Of a stretch of DNA of 64,000 nucleotides, positions 19,623-28,014 are shown one piece after another. The position numbers and the translations under genes are program-made. Below the pieces are notes generated by a model. The model did no database searches. It was not told where the DNA came from and saw only the letters and a program-made list of their open reading frames with translations. Numbering within the stretch: position 1 is the first letter of the stretch; every line of letters starts with the position of its first letter. Source of the stretch: Hyphomicrobium_A sp963722495 (GTDB taxonomy: Bacteria; Pseudomonadota; Alphaproteobacteria; Rhizobiales; Hyphomicrobiaceae); contig CAVRND010000002.1 in assembly GCA_963722495.1 (NCBI GenBank), forward strand, positions 36,152 through 100,151, in the 5' to 3' direction.

Positions 19623-19827
19623 ATGAGCGACGCCCGAAGAGAAGGTCGACGCCAAGCTGCTCGAGGTTCTCGTCTGTCCGCTCACCAAGACGATGCTCGA
19701 GTACGACGCTGCTGCACACGAGCTGATCAGCCGCGCCGCCGGGCTCGCCTTTCCGATCATCGAGGGTATCCCGCGCATGCGTCTCGAAGACGCGCGCCGT
19801 CTGGACGAAGGTCCACGCCGGCTTTAA
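19623..19827 (+). CDS. Trm112/YcaR family small protein, frameshifted
   Basis: The frame from ATG 19623 breaks after four codons because GCCCGAAG carries an extra C. Removing it gives MSDAPEEKVDAKLLEVLVCPLTKTMLEYDAAAHELISRAAGLAFPI and ends DEGPRRL at TAA 19825-19827, 67 residues. The pattern VCPLTKTML...LISRAAGLAFPIIEGIPRM is the Trm112 (PF03966) signature. Only one Cys is left of the zinc ligands, as in many proteobacterial YcaR proteins. Possibly a methyltransferase activator. The uncorrected frame gives an unrelated Arg-rich product. Confidence 0.82.
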
Positions 19828-19930
19828 GCCGATCATGGTTAGCATTAACCAAACCAGTTCAGCGTTTCGAAACGCGCCTGTGGTTGCTTCGCGCATCCGT
19901 CTTTAGTGTTGTGTAGCGGGTCCGTTGGGC

Positions 19931-22280
19931 GTGAACGACAAGCGTTTGGATTTCTCAGCCGCGACGCGCGCCACGCGGGCCGTCGGCAAAGACCTGTGGC
20001 GCGCAGCGTCGCAGCCTGCGCCGTCGTCGGTGCTGCTCATTCGCGGGATTGGTGTGCCTCTTCGCCGCTGTCCTGCTGCTGCCCGGTCCGCTCACGACAC
20101 TGCGGCTCCTCATCGCCCTTGGCGTCGGTTTCAGTCTCATCTCGCTTCATCTCCGGCTCGCCAAACCGCCCCACCTCGGCAGCGATGGCATGCCCAGCAT
20201 GGGCGCGCGCATCGAACGGCGGCTTGAGCAGCTGCAGGATGCGCGGTGGGAGCTGAGTGAGAACGAGACGCGCTATCGCGCGCTGCTCGATACTCAGGAC
20301 GAGGCGATCGTCCGCCGCGACGAAGCCGGCAACCTGACGTTCGCCAACAAGGCGTTCCTCGACATGTTCGCCGCCAAGGGCGACTGCCGTGCTCGGCAAG
20401 CCGTTCGTCATCGACGTGTGCGAGGAGAGGCGGCACCGCGGCCGCTCGCCGTGACTGACGATATTCGCCATCAACGCTTCGAGCAGCATGCCCTCACCGC
20501 CGCGGGTCCGCGCTGGATCGAATGGGAGGAGCAGCTCGTCCCGGCCGCCGGTGGTGGCGGCTTCGAGGTGCAAAGCGTCGGACGCGACGTCACGGAGCAG
20601 CGCGGGGTCGCGACGCAGTTGGCCGAGGCACGCGACCAGGCGGAGGCAGCCAATCGCGCCAAGAGCCGCTTCCTCGCCGCCATGAGCCACGAGATACGTA
20701 CGCCGATGAACGGCATCCTCGGTATGGCCAGCCTGCTGCTCGAAACGCCGCAGACGCCGGAGCAGCAGACCTACGCGCGCGCCATCGATCAATCGGCGCG
20801 CACGCTGCTCGCGCTCATCGACGAGATCTTGGACTTCTCAAAGATCGAGGCCGGCAAGCTGGAGCTGACGGAGGAACCGTTCTCGCTCGAGATATGCGTC
20901 CAGGGCGCCGTGGAGCTGCTGGCGCCGCGCGCGCACGACAAGGGCCTCGAATGGCGTGGTCGGTCAGCCCGCACCTTCCGCGGCTGGTGTTCGGCGACGA
21001 AGCGCGTGTGCGCCAGATACTGCTCAATCTGCTTTCCAATGCCGTGAAATTCACCGACTCGGGCGGCGTCAGCGTCAAGGTCGCCGAAATGGAGACGCAG
21101 GGTGCTGCGGCGGACGACATCGGGATAGAGATCGTCGTCGAGGATACGGGCATCGGCCTGTCGAACGAGGACATGCGCGGGCTGTTCACCGAGTTCGAGC
21201 AGGCCGAGACGGCGATCCGGCGACGCGACGGCGGCACGGGGCTTGGCCTCGCGATCTCCATGCAGCTGGCGCGCGCCATGGGGGGCGAAATCCGCGTCGT
21301 CAGCGAGCGGGGCAAAGGTTCTATCTTCATCGCGCGTCTTGTTCTGCAACGCGTAACTCTTGGCGCTGATGCCGCCGAGCAAGACGCGCGCGATGGCGCG
21401 ATCAGCGAGAATGGGCGCGTGCTCCTGGCTTTCGATAGGCCCTTGGAGCGACGCGCGCTGAACTATGCCCTGTCGTCTGCAGGAGTGCCCACGACGGAAT
21501 CCGACTTCTCCGCCGCGGAGGGCGCCTTGGAAGCGGCACTCCGCGAAGGAGCGCCCTTCGATCGTGTCGTCATCGACGGCGCGGAGGGGCCGGCTGCCGC
21601 CGGCAACCTGCTCGCCAAGGCGCGTGACCTCAATCGTCGAAGCAGGGTGCGAGGCATCGTGCTCGTCAATGCATTGGCGCGTGCGAGCCTGTCGGAGTTC
21701 CGCGCCGCCGGGTTTCGATGCCTACCTCGTGCGCCCCGTTCGTCCTGCCTCGATGATGATGCACCTAGGGCTTCGCCAGATCCCGACGTCACCGGAGGCC
21801 GGCCGCATCGACGCGACCGGAACGCAACCTCTAGTCTTGGGGGGCGCAGGCGTGCGGCGCGTTCTGCTTGCCGAGGACAACGAGATCAACTCGTTGCTGG
21901 CCAAGCGCGTGCTGGAGAAGTGCGGCTGCGAATACGTCGCCGTGACCAACGGCGCCGAGGCCGTGGCGGTGATCCGTCAGATGCTGCAGGGCGAGATGCG
22001 CGGCGTCGACCTCATCCTGATGGACATCTTCATGCCGCAGCTCGACGGGTTGGAGGCGGCCCGCGCGATCAAGGAGTTGTACGCGACCAGCCCCGGCCAT
22101 GCGGTCGCACCCCCCATCGTCGCGCTGACGGCAAACGCGTTTGCCGAGGACAAGCAGCGCTATCTCGATGCCGGGATGGACGACTATCTCGCCAAGCCGT
22201 TCGACAAAGCCGGCTTGCAGGCTGTGCTCCTGAGGTGGTTTGGCCAGCGCGGCGGCGGAAATACCGACGCGGCCGCTTGA
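19931..22280 (+). CDS. Hybrid sensor histidine kinase (2TM-PAS-HisKA-HATPase-REC-REC), multiple frameshifts
   Basis: Start GTG 19931, or TTG 19925. Two N-terminal helices (LLIRGLVCLFAAVLLLPG; LRLLIALGVGFSLISLHL) are followed by PAS (ENETRYRALLDTQDEAIVRRD), HisKA (FLAAMSHEIRTPMNGILGM, phosphoacceptor His) and HATPase (NLLSNAVKFT, DTGIGLSNEDM, GGTGLGLAIS). Next comes a degenerate receiver (VLLAFDRPLERRALNYAL) without the usual acidic pair, then a canonical receiver (RRVLLAEDNEINSLLAKRVL, LILMDIFMPQLDG, ALTANAF, LAKPF). At least four errors: +1 near 20051, +1 near 20387 with a compensating change near 20440-20450, -1 near 20952 and +1 near 21713. Ligand unknown. Confidence 0.85.
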
Positions 22281-22332
22281 GCGGCGCCCTTGAGCGCGCC
22301 CAATTTCATGGGCATTTGCTGAGTGTAACCTG

Positions 22333-22354
22333 CCCGTGGCCCATTGGCCGCGGG
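22333..22354 (+). terminator. Stem-loop downstream of hybrid kinase
   Basis: CCCGTGGCC (22333-22341) pairs with GGCCGCGGG (22346-22354) across a four-base loop, 9 bp with one T-G wobble, about 50 bases after the kinase stop. An A run follows rather than a T run. Hence a weak intrinsic terminator candidate or a 3'-end stabilising hairpin. The rest of the 22281-22506 gap should hold the olsB promoter; no clear elements are assigned. Confidence 0.35.
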
Positions 22355-22506
22355 TAAAAAGTCTGTCATGGAATCGTGCTATCCACCCGCGGCTATTGGG
22401 GAAATGGCCTAAGCCACAGCGGTGCGGACGAGCGGCAACAGGCTGCTTCAAGCAACGCGAGACGCACCGTAAGATAGTCTCGGGTGCACAGGGGAGAGAC
22501 GGAGCA

Positions 22507-23475
22507 ATGAAGTATACCGCGCGGCGGATGGCCACTCGGCTCGCAAGTAGTCCGAAGTGGCAGGCAGTCCCCGGCGGGTTGCTGGCCCTACGCGCGCTGA
22601 GCGACGCAGGCGGTGCCACCTTCCCTCTCCGCAAGCCTGACAAGGTCTACGGCAAGATCGGCAGCCTCGAAGTGCGGCTCACACGCCGGTGGCGCGACAT
22701 AAAGCTCGCGCAGCGGTTGCGTTACAAAGTCTTCTACGAAGAGATGTCCGCCATTCCGACGTTGCGCGCCGAACTGCGTCGCCGGGATGAGGATCCTTAC
22801 GACGCCATTTGCGATCATTTGCTCGTCGTCGACGAAGCGGCGGCGCCGGCTAACGACGCATGGGGCGGTCTGCGCCGCAACAAGGTTGTCGGGACCTACC
22901 GCGTGCTGCGCCAGGACGTCGCCGAGCGCACGCTCGGGTTCTATACGCAAAGCGAATACGACATCGCGCCGCTGATCGCCGCCAAGCCGCACCATCGCTT
23001 CATGGAGCTCGGACGCTCCTGCGTGCTCGAGCCGTATCGCAACAAGCGGACGGTCGAGCTGCTGTGGCACGGGCTGTGGACTTACGTGCGCGAGCAGAAG
23101 GTCGACGTGATGATCGGCTGTGCCAGCTTGGCCGGCACCGATCCCGACCGGCACGCGATGGCCCTCAGCTTCCTGCACCACAATGCCCTGGCACCGCCCG
23201 AGTGGCGATGCCGCGCGCACGACCGGCTGTACGTCGGCATGGATCGCTTGCCGAAGGAGAAGGTCGACGCCAAGACCGCTCTCAAAGCGTTGCCGCCGCT
23301 GATCAAGGGATATCTGCGCCTCGGCGCCTTTGTCGGCGACGGCGCTGTCATCGACCGGCAATTCGGTACCACCGACGTGCTGATCATCCTGCCTGTCGAA
23401 AAGATCGATCCGCGCTACTTCGAGCACTTCGGCACGCCGAACGAAGTGAAGAGCCGCGTAGCCGTCGACGCCTGA
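22507..23475 (+). CDS. olsB: L-ornithine N-alpha-acyltransferase (OlsB)
   Basis: 322 residues from ATG 22507, with a GA-rich ribosome site (GGGGAGAGACGGAG). GNAT-fold acyltransferase (PF13444): LRYKVFYEEMSA, DHLLVVDE, VVGTYRVLRQDVAERTLGFYTQSEYDI, FMELGRSCVLEPYR, GCASLAGTDPDRHAMALSFLHH, LIKGYLRLGAFVGDGAVIDRQFGTTDV. Transfers a 3-hydroxyacyl chain from ACP to ornithine, the first step of ornithine-lipid synthesis. The second step needs OlsA; a candidate is at 47375. Convergent with the GGDEF-EAL gene, 6 bases apart. Confidence 0.92.
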   Translation: MKYTARRMATRLASSPKWQAVPGGLLALRALSDAGGATFPLRKPDKVYGKIGSLEVRLTRRWRDIKLAQRLRYKVFYEEMSAIPTLRAELRRRDEDPYDAICDHLLVVDEAAAPANDAWGGLRRNKVVGTYRVLRQDVAERTLGFYTQSEYDIAPLIAAKPHHRFMELGRSCVLEPYRNKRTVELLWHGLWTYVREQKVDVMIGCASLAGTDPDRHAMALSFLHHNALAPPEWRCRAHDRLYVGMDRLPKEKVDAKTALKALPPLIKGYLRLGAFVGDGAVIDRQFGTTDVLIILPVEKIDPRYFEHFGTPNEVKSRVAVDA

Positions 23476-23481
23476 GACCGA

Positions 23482-25378
23482 TCAGCCGCGCTGCGCGTCG
23501 CCCTTGGCGGCCTTGTCGCCGGCGATTGCCGTGTCGAGGGCGGCAAGACGTAGCGCGCACTGTTTGACCGCGCGCTTCACGCCGCTCGCCCGCACGGGGG
23601 GGCTGAAGTAGAAGCCCTGCGCCTCGTTGTAGCCCGCGGCGCGCACGGCGGCGAGGCTGGCTGCCGTTTCGACGCCCTCCGCCACCGACCGCATATTCAG
23701 CTCGCGCGCCAGGTCGGCAACCGATTTGACGATAGCGACGCAGTCGTGGTGCTCCGGGATATCGCGCACGAAGCTGCGATCTATCTTGATCTTCTTGAAC
23801 GGGAAGCTGCGCAAGTAGTTGAGCGTCGCAAAGCAGGTGCCGAAATCGTCGAGCGTTATCAGCACGCCGAGATCGTGCAGCTTGCGCAGCACTTCCTGCG
23901 TCCGCGCCTGGTCCCGCATCAGGACGGTTTCGGTGATCTCCAGCTGCAACCGCTGCGGCTCCAGCCCCGTCTCCTTCAGCGCCTCGATGACGATCTCGTA
24001 GACGTCGCAGCATTCGATCTGCACGGCTGAAAGATTGACCGCCACCTTGGCTCCGTCAGGCCAGTCCATGGCATCCGTGCACGCCTGCTTCAGAGCCCAG
24101 CTGCCCATGCGTGACGATGAGGCGCGTCTCCTCCGCGATCGGAATGAACTCCGACGGCGGGATCATGCCGCGGCTCGGATGCTTCCAGCGCATCAGCGCC
24201 TCGAAGCTCGACACCTTGCCTTCGCGCAGGTCGACGATGGGCTGGTAATGCAACACCAGCTCGCCGCGCTCGACGGCCTCGATCAGCTCGGCGCGCAGCG
24301 GATTGGGGGCGGCGGGTAAATCGACCGATCCTGGCTTGTAGACGGCGTGCACGCCGCGCCCCATCGATTTGGCGCGATAGAGGGCCATGTCGGCACAGGC
24401 GAACAGCTGCTCCACCGTCTGGCCGTGGTGCGGGGCGAGCGCCACGCCGATGCTGGCCTCGGTATGCAGGCAGTGGCCGAGCACCTCGTGTGGACGGCGG
24501 ATGTTTTGCAGGATCCGCCGTGCAAGGTTATCGGCCAGATCCTCACGATCGACACCGACCTGAAGGATGGCAAACTCATCGCCGCCCAGCCGACCAACGA
24601 CATCGCCGGCGCGCAAGGTGCTCTTCAGTCCCGCAGCGACGCTCTTCAATAGGCCGTCACCGACGAGATGGCCGTGGCGATCGTTGATCTGCTTGAAATG
24701 GTCGAGGTCGAGCCACAGCAGCGCGAAGCCTTGGCGCGGATCGTACGTCTCGAACTGATGCTCGAGGCACTCGCGGAAGTGGAAACGGTTGGGGATCTCG
24801 GTCAGCGTGTCGTGGCGCGCCAGCCATTCGATCTTCTCGTCGGACCGCCGCTGTGCGGTGATGTCTTCCTGCATGTCCACCCAGCCGCCGCCCGCCAGCG
24901 GCTGATAGGTGACGCGGATGATCCGGCCGTCCGCCAGATTCTGGATTTCTTCCCGATGTCCGGTCTGCTGAAGTCTGGCGACATGGTCCTTGATCCACGC
25001 GTTCGCCGTCTCCTTGGAGGCTTCCTCCCCGGTCGCGCGACGCATGTGATAGCGCAGGATTTCGCTAAACGGCGTGCCAGCGCGCGCAAGGTCTGGGGGC
25101 AGCGAATAGATGTCGGCGTATGCCTTGTTGCAGACGACCAGCGTCTGCTCGTTGTCGAACATCGAAAGCCCGCGGCCCATGTGGTTGAGCGCGGATTCGA
25201 AGCAGGAATTCAGCTGTTCGAGTTTCTCGTTGCGCTCCAGAACGGCGCCGAGCTTTTCCTCCAGGGCATCCCGAAGGTGCGCAACCTCGTCAGCCGAGAA
25301 AGACTCCTGAGCCTTCTCGCCACGCCGGCTTCCTTGCCTTCCTGCACCGAGGGCAAGCTTGAGCGCACTCTGACTCAC
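23482..25378 (-). CDS. PAS-GGDEF-EAL cyclic-di-GMP enzyme, frameshifted
   Basis: About 631 residues. N-terminal coiled coil (DEVAHLRDALEEKLGAVLERNEKLEQL), a PAS domain (FESALNHMGRGLSMFDNEQTLVVCNKAYADIY), GGDEF with an intact RLGGDEFAI, and EAL with FEALMRWKHP, IAEETRLIV, LQLEITETVL, LDDFGTCFATLNYL and SVAEGVET. A +1 error near 24105 joins ...TRLIVT to MGSWALKQACTDA. Both catalytic motifs look intact, so synthesis and hydrolysis of c-di-GMP are both possible. No membrane segment; cytosolic. Downstream of the FadL gene on the same strand, about 150 bases away. Confidence 0.9.
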
Positions 25379-25528
25379 GTGTGGCCTTCCCTGAAATCGC
25401 CGCAGCGTTTCAGCAACTTACCCGAGCGTTAGTCGCTACATTCCTAATTAGATGCTGCGTAAACCCCAAAGGACTTAGCAATCGGTAAACGCTCTCAGCG
25501 CCTGGTTGAGGCAGCAACCAGCTCAACC

Positions 25529-26803
25529 CTAAGGGGCGTCGCCGTAGAAGTACTTAACGCCGAGGGTGATCTCGTACTGTTGGGTGGAAATCTCGACGGC
25601 ATGACCCGGCCCGGGGATGACCTCGACGCCACTGACTGTGGCCTCCGGCGCATACATGCCGGCGAACTCGACCGCCCAGTCTTTGTCGACCCGCCATTCG
25701 CCGCCGGCAGTAAGATGATGCTGGGTGGCGGCCGGAGCCAGGATATCGAGCTGCACGTCGCGCGAGCCGAACAGGGGGGTGTTGTAAGCGTATCCGGCAC
25801 GAAGCGCGAGGTTGGGCGTATACCGCCACTCGATGCCAAACTTCACAGCGTCGATGTCGCGCCAGCCGAATGCGGGGCCGTTGGCGGCGCCAAACGGCGC
25901 AAAGAGCATGTTGGTTGCAGGATTAGCAACGCACGGCACCGAGCCGAAGGCGATGTGCTGGTAGTCCAGCATCAGTGTCAGATTTGGCTGGGCGTCATAG
26001 GCGATTCCGGCTTGGCCGAACGCCGGCATGTCGCAGTCGCCATGATCGGCCAGCAGGCCGGCGTACTTCTCGAAGGAGCCCATGTAGGTGCGCGAGGCAA
26101 TCGCGGCACCGAAGCGCAGATGACGGGCGACGCTCCACTCGACGCCCCCGCTGACGCCGTAGCCCCATTCCTGATCGATGCTGTTCGACACCGGGGCGAA
26201 CAGCGAAAGGCCCTTGGCGCGGAATTGCTGGCGCGCAAGCGTCGGTCCGATGCCCACCGATAGGTCCGGCGTGATCCGCTTGGCGAGCGACAGTGTCAAG
26301 AACATCTGCTGTAGGTCGACGCCAGCCGGTCCGCCGCAATACATGCCCGACCCGCCGTTGAGGCATCCGCCGCCGCGATCGAAGTTGCGGTAATTGGTGC
26401 TGGCGCCATTGCCCCACACCGAGACGCCGACCACGTCGACGAACGGATTGCCGGACACGCGGTAAGCCGCCGAAAGGTTGGGGATGAAGAACTCGAGCGT
26501 GTTGCTTTCGTACTTGCCGGTGGGCGTCAGACCGGGCGCACCGGAGCCCACCATCTCGCGTGTCGGGCTGAACAAACCGAACGCGCTGTCGATCTCGTTC
26601 TGCGCATGCACGAGGCCGGCCGGATTGATGATGGCGATGGTGGCGTCGCGGCCGTCGGCGGCGCCTGCACCGGCCAAGCCCTTATGCCGCGCGCCGTAGG
26701 CATGTTGGAAATAGCCTTCCAACGCCTGCGCCGGTTGCCCCAACAACACCGTCAGCAGTAGGGCCACTACAACGCTGCCCGGCCGCGATTGTGACGAATT
26801 CAT
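25529..26803 (-). CDS. FadL/OmpP1/TodX-family outer-membrane hydrophobic-compound channel
   Basis: About 424 residues from the Met at 26803 (MNSSQSRPGS). Signal peptide (VVVALLLTVLLGQPAQA), then EGYFQHAYGARHKGLAGAGAADGRDATIAIINPAGL, the FadL hatch with its NPA motif, and alternating beta strands ending VKYFYG. Members carry long-chain fatty acids and aromatic hydrocarbons across the outer membrane. It lies just downstream of the LqsR-like regulator on the same strand, so it might pass a hydrophobic signal; that is inference. Cys pair in GGCLNGGSGMYCGG. Intact. Confidence 0.88.
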   Translation of the reverse strand: MNSSQSRPGSVVVALLLTVLLGQPAQALEGYFQHAYGARHKGLAGAGAADGRDATIAIINPAGLVHAQNEIDSAFGLFSPTREMVGSGAPGLTPTGKYESNTLEFFIPNLSAAYRVSGNPFVDVVGVSVWGNGASTNYRNFDRGGGCLNGGSGMYCGGPAGVDLQQMFLTLSLAKRITPDLSVGIGPTLARQQFRAKGLSLFAPVSNSIDQEWGYGVSGGVEWSVARHLRFGAAIASRTYMGSFEKYAGLLADHGDCDMPAFGQAGIAYDAQPNLTLMLDYQHIAFGSVPCVANPATNMLFAPFGAANGPAFGWRDIDAVKFGIEWRYTPNLALRAGYAYNTPLFGSRDVQLDILAPAATQHHLTAGGEWRVDKDWAVEFAGMYAPEATVSGVEVIPGPGHAVEISTQQYEITLGVKYFYGDAP

Positions 26804-26827
26804 CGATATCCCCGCGGCCCGAATCAC

Positions 26828-27916
26828 TCAACAAAAGTCTATGCAATTTCGGCAGGGCTGCGATGGACCTTGTTTGATCCGTGCACAGTTCGTGCACAGG
26901 GTCTCCACAGAAATTGGGCGTTCCGGCAACCCCTTGGGCTTCACGCGCGCTGGCTGCGCAATGGCTCGTCCATTGGACTGTCGTGGCGGATGAAGCTGTA
27001 ACTCCATGCGCCAGATCCCGGCAGCACCTGCGACGGCCAGATGAACCGGGCCCAGCTCGAACTCGTAGTCCGGATGATAGAAGCCTTCCTGTGTGGGGAA
27101 CCAGGCCTGCGCCTTACGTGTGCGCAGAAGCTGCACCATGTCGGCGGGGGCGCTGTAGTTTTCGGCCGCTTCACACTGTGACTTCACGGCGTCGACATCA
27201 GAAATGAGCAGGAACGATTCGTTGCCGTCGGCGTCGCGCATCATGACTCCGGGCGGCGCCGCGCAGACATAATGCTCGACGATGCCGTTCTTCTCGGCCA
27301 CTTCCTTGAACAGCTCTGCAAAGCTGGGGTCGGAGAAGAACGAGGGCTTCTGCAACGCGAGCGCGCTGTTGATGGGTGCGCAGATCTCGATGAAGTATTC
27401 GTCCTGAAGGCGCTTGATCTCGCGCCGCAGGGCATACGTTACGCTCTGGTCCTGCTTCTGCAGGAAGCAGTCGATGACGCCCTCATTGAAGGCCGAGATT
27501 GCGGTTTCAAGCCCGGCCTTTCCGGTGAGCAGGATCGTCTTTACCGGCAAATCGCGGATCGCGCGGCAGAACTCGACTCCCGTCATCTTCGGCATATCGT
27601 AGTCGACGACGGCGACGGAGACCCGCTGCTGACGGGAGCGGTCGTCGATGACGGAGCGCAGTTCGGACAACTGCAGGCGCAGCAGACGGTCGCCGAAGCG
27701 CACTTCGGAGCCCAGATCCATATCGGAAACGTCTCTGAAGTAGCGTGCGAAATTCGGATGCTGCCCGGCCTGGGCGCGCAGATGCTCCAGAGCAGCGTCG
27801 GGACGCGTAAACGTCTGGCAGGACACTTCTTCGCTAAACTGAAAATCCAGACTTTCTAGAAAAAGCGGATCGTCATCCAGAACGAGGATCGAGGTCGGGT
27901 GGTAAAACGGGGTCAT
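26828..27916 (-). CDS. lqsR: LqsR-like response regulator with extended receiver and unusual output domain
   Basis: The uninterrupted frame is 362 residues; the likely true end is 26941 (see below). Acidic pocket ILVLDDDPLFL (residues 10-20), phosphoacceptor region VVDYDMPKMTGVEF with Asp105, Thr131 in ILLTGKAG and Lys154 in FLQKQD. The acceptor Asp is normally near residue 54; here ~50 residues are inserted, as I recall for Legionella LqsR (acceptor about D108). The C-terminal ~190 residues contain no DNA-binding motif. Near 27016 a GGG may be GG; the corrected end reads GSGAWSYSFIRHDSPMDEPL and stops at 26941. Divergent from its kinase, 98 bases apart. Confidence 0.75.
   Translation of the reverse strand: MTPFYHPTSILVLDDDPLFLESLDFQFSEEVSCQTFTRPDAALEHLRAQAGQHPNFARYFRDVSDMDLGSEVRFGDRLLRLQLSELRSVIDDRSRQQRVSVAVVDYDMPKMTGVEFCRAIRDLPVKTILLTGKAGLETAISAFNEGVIDCFLQKQDQSVTYALRREIKRLQDEYFIEICAPINSALALQKPSFFSDPSFAELFKEVAEKNGIVEHYVCAAPPGVMMRDADGNESFLLISDVDAVKSQCEAAENYSAPADMVQLLRTRKAQAWFPTQEGFYHPDYEFELGPVHLAVAGAAGIWRMELQLHPPRQSNGRAIAQPARVKPKGLPERPISVETLCTNCARIKQGPSQPCRNCIDFC
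26881..26899. promoter_or_regulatory. Tandem GTGCACAG repeat upstream of FadL gene
   Basis: GTGCACAG occurs at 26881-26888 and again at 26892-26899 with a TTC spacer, about 80 bases before the FadL ATG. If the response-regulator gene really ends at 26941 (see that entry), this is non-coding promoter DNA and the repeat could be a regulator site one helical turn apart. If it ends at 26828, the repeat is coding. Confidence 0.35.
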
Positions 27917-27961
27917 GATAGCTTAAGCCCTCGTCGGCCGAATGCACTTTCCGTAAGGACC

Positions 27962-27996
27962 TTTCGTACTACGGTTTCGTATCGGATCCGGTACGA
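27962..27996. promoter_or_regulatory. Repeat-rich divergent promoter region of regulator/kinase pair
   Basis: The 98-bp gap between divergent starts holds an inverted repeat TCGTAC (27964-27969) and GTACGA (27991-27996), and a direct repeat TTTCGTA (27962-27968 and 27975-27981). The palindrome CGGATCCG lies between the arms. The arrangement suits one operator controlling both divergent genes, for example by autoregulation. No sigma-70 boxes are assigned with confidence. Confidence 0.4.
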
Positions 27997-28014
27997 CGAC
28001 GGTTAAAAGTTTAG

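Noticed and set aside
26828..26940. CxxC...CxxC zinc-ribbon tail on the LqsR-like protein
   Set aside because: Probably a read-through of promoter DNA after a +1 error; left as the literal ORF end but not called as a domain.
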